Source of the DNA: Bryobacterales bacterium
GTDB lineage: Bacteria > Acidobacteriota > Terriglobia > Bryobacterales > Bryobacteraceae
Direction of reading: 5' to 3'
DNA: 7,288 nt
Assembly: GCA_003142355.1 (NCBI GenBank)
Contig: PLMF01000249.1
Span: forward strand, 26,321 to 33,608
How positions within the stretch are numbered: position 1 is the first letter of the stretch; the number at the start of each line of letters is the position of its first letter. Shown one piece after another: positions 5,421-7,288 of this stretch. A program made the translations under genes and the position numbers. The notes below the pieces were generated by a model. The model did not search any database. It saw nothing but the letters and a program-made list of their open reading frames with translations, and was not told the origin of the DNA.

Positions 5421-7288
5421 ATGAAGCACGAAAACGAATCGACCCAATCTCTGAGCCGGCGCCGTCTGCTGAGCCAAGCAGTCGGTGCGGCAGCGCTGGC
5501 CTCGGCGCTGGAATCCGCGGGGACCGCTAGCCCCCAGACGCAATCGGCCGGCGAGAACTCCGCGCCGCGAATCCGGGACAGCTTCGACTTCGGCTGGAAA
5601 TTCTTCAAGGGTGACGCCCCCGGCGCGCAACAGCCGGAGTTCACGGACGCCTCCTGGAGAAATCTCGACCTCCCTCACGACTGGAGCATCGAGGGACCTT
5701 ACAGCGAGAAGGAGACTGCCCAGGGGAGCCTGCCCGCGGGCATCGGATGGTATCGGAAACGCTTCCGCCTGCCCGAGTCTTCCCGCGGCAAGAAATCCCT
5801 CATCGAATTCGAAGGCGTGTTTGAGAACAGCGAGGTGTGGATCAACGGCCAGTATCTCGGCAAACGTCCCTTCGGCTACATCACCTTCCGGTACGACATG
5901 ACGCCGCACCTTGTTTTCGGCGCCCGCGATAACGTGATTGCCGTCAAGGTGGACAATTCCAACCAGCCGAACTCGCGCTGGTATACCGGCTCGGGCATCT
6001 ACCGGCACACCTGGCTGCTCACCACGAACAACGTGCACGTCGCGCACTGGGGAACGTTCGTGACCACGCCGCAGGTATCCGATGCGGCAGCCAGCGTCCA
6101 GGTGAAGACCCGGGTCGGGAACGAAGGCAAAGCGGCCGCCAAATGCACCCTGGCCACCAGCATTCTGGACCGGGACGGCAAGGTAATCCAAACCGGCGAG
6201 GCCAGCCAGGAAGTGGGGGTGAACGGCGAGTACGAATTCATGCAGGTGATGAAGGTGGAAAAGCCCAACCTGTGGTCGGTGGAAACGCCCTACCTCTACA
6301 CCGTCCGGAGCACCGTGCAGGACCAGGGCGGCATCGTGGACGTGTACGATACGCCGATCGGAATCCGCGAGGCCGTCTTCGACGCGGACAAGGGGTTCGT
6401 GCTGAACGGCCAGCGCGTGAAAATCAACGGCGTGTGCGTGCATCACGAGGCCGGCTCGGTGGGAGCGGCCGTGCCGGAACGGGTGTGGGAGAGGCGCCTG
6501 GAAGTCCTCAAGGCGATGGGTTGCAATGGCATCCGCATGAGCCACAATCCACCCGCGCCGGGTTTGCTGGACCTCTGCGACCGGATGGGGTTCCTGGTGA
6601 TGGACGAGGCATTCGACGAGTGGAGGGTGTCCAAGACGCGCAACAACGGATATACCCGTTACTTCAATGACTGGTATGAGCGCGACGTGACCGACTTCGT
6701 CCGTCGCGACCGGAACCACCCGTCGGTGGTCCTGTGGAGCGCGGGCAACGAGGTCGGCGATCAGTCCGCCCCCAACGGCGCCGAAACTCTGCGGCAGCTC
6801 CTGACGGTGTTCCACCGGGAGGATCCCACGCGCCTCGTAACCGTGGCCTGCGACCGCATCGAGTCGGAACCGCTTTCCAACCGGGCGCGGCCCGAATTCC
6901 TGGCCTTGCTCGACGTGGTCGGCTACAACTACGTGGACCGCTGGCGCGACCGCATCGAGAAGTATTACAGCCTTGACAAAGCGGCCTATCCGCAGAGGCG
7001 GATGATCGGAACCGAGAGCAGCGGCATGGGCGGGCCGCGCGGGTCCTACGCGGGGATCTTCCCGCAGGGACAGCCCGCCGCGGCGGCAGTTCCCGCTCCT
7101 CCCGCGGTGGCCGGCGCTCCGGGAGCCGCGGGCGGCCGTGGTGGCGGCATGGGCGGCATGATGATGATGATGGGGCGCGGCGGCGGCCGGCCGAACACCG
7201 GGACTGAGCAACTGTGGAAATTCGTGGCCACATTCGACTACGTCGCCGGCGACCACATGTGGACGGGCATCGACTATCTGGGAGAATC
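5421..7288 (+). CDS. Tat-exported glycoside hydrolase family 2 enzyme (beta-galactosidase-like), C-terminus beyond window
   Basis: The frame is open from the ATG for 622 codons and leaves the window without a stop, so the gene is partial. GH2 enzymes hydrolyse terminal beta-linked galactose, glucuronate or mannose with retention. Residues 11-35 form a twin-arginine signal (LSRRRLLSQ plus the alanine-rich core AVGAAALASAL), implying folded export. The sugar-binding domain follows (about 50-200, with LPHDWSIEGPY at 84-94 and RWYTGSGIYR at 186-195), then an Ig-like domain (about 205-315) and the TIM barrel from about 320. Glu444 in SAGNEVGD is the likely acid/base and Glu532 in GTESSG the likely nucleophile; DYVAGDHMWTGIDYLGE near 606-622 is the conserved barrel end. 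An Ala/Pro/Gly/Met-rich tract (about 549-592) sits between nucleophile and barrel end. The exact sugar cannot be told. The gene is divergent from the bicupin-kdgK unit. Confidence 0.87.
   Translation, partial: MKHENESTQSLSRRRLLSQAVGAAALASALESAGTASPQTQSAGENSAPRIRDSFDFGWKFFKGDAPGAQQPEFTDASWRNLDLPHDWSIEGPYSEKETAQGSLPAGIGWYRKRFRLPESSRGKKSLIEFEGVFENSEVWINGQYLGKRPFGYITFRYDMTPHLVFGARDNVIAVKVDNSNQPNSRWYTGSGIYRHTWLLTTNNVHVAHWGTFVTTPQVSDAAASVQVKTRVGNEGKAAAKCTLATSILDRDGKVIQTGEASQEVGVNGEYEFMQVMKVEKPNLWSVETPYLYTVRSTVQDQGGIVDVYDTPIGIREAVFDADKGFVLNGQRVKINGVCVHHEAGSVGAAVPERVWERRLEVLKAMGCNGIRMSHNPPAPGLLDLCDRMGFLVMDEAFDEWRVSKTRNNGYTRYFNDWYERDVTDFVRRDRNHPSVVLWSAGNEVGDQSAPNGAETLRQLLTVFHREDPTRLVTVACDRIESEPLSNRARPEFLALLDVVGYNYVDRWRDRIEKYYSLDKAAYPQRRMIGTESSGMGGPRGSYAGIFPQGQPAAAAVPAPPAVAGAPGAAGGRGGGMGGMMMMMGRGGGRPNTGTEQLWKFVATFDYVAGDHMWTGIDYLGE

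Noticed and set aside
5379..7256. Minus-strand open frame of about 625 codons across the GH2 gene
   Set aside because: It lies fully antisense to a gene with clear GH2 domains and catalytic residues. Its product is rich in His, Arg, Val and Ala without any recognisable motif, as expected of an antisense frame in GC-rich DNA.

Overview
This is a GC-rich bacterial window with five protein-coding genes, one gene fragment and one block of structured repeats. GC-rich codon use, exported carbohydrate enzymes with Gly/Met/Ala-rich tracts, and REP-like hairpins of the GGCAGGCACGAGTGCCTGC type together suggest a soil Acidobacteriota, perhaps Solibacter/Bryobacter-like. That assignment is inference from style, not from a marker gene.

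Layout. (1) Positions 6-1451 (+) encode a PLP-dependent beta-eliminating lyase of the tyrosine phenol-lyase/tryptophanase family. Most of its diagnostic residues are of the phenol-lyase type. (2) Positions 1557-1700 hold a 144-bp near-identical copy of the 3' part of the sugar-kinase gene found further right; it is a gene fragment. (3) Positions 1740-2961 (-) hold a two-gene cassette: an XRE-type helix-turn-helix regulator followed, with a 14-bp overlap, by a small nucleotidyltransferase-fold protein. An AT-rich promoter with a perfect 8-bp-arm palindrome lies just upstream. This resembles a toxin-antitoxin or defence module and sits between the two copies of the kinase segment. (4) Positions 3005-3328 carry no gene but contain REP-like hairpins. 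(5) Positions 3329-5249 (-) are a likely operon: an exported bicupin followed after 7 bp by a 2-keto-3-deoxygluconate kinase (kdgK). (6) From 5421 (+) to the window end runs a Tat-exported glycoside hydrolase family 2 enzyme, divergent from the operon and cut off by the window edge.

How it fits together. The right half looks like a small saccharide-use locus: an exported GH2 glycosidase releasing sugars, an exported bicupin of unknown substrate, and a cytoplasmic kinase feeding 2-keto-3-deoxygluconate into the Entner-Doudoroff route. The left half is an accessory junction: a selfish or defence-like cassette bordered by a duplicated piece of the neighbouring kinase gene, next to an aromatic amino-acid lyase. 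The points most worth a second look are the duplicated kinase segment around the cassette, the Leu in place of the PLP-contacting Arg in the lyase, and the low-complexity insertion next to the catalytic nucleophile of the GH2 enzyme.
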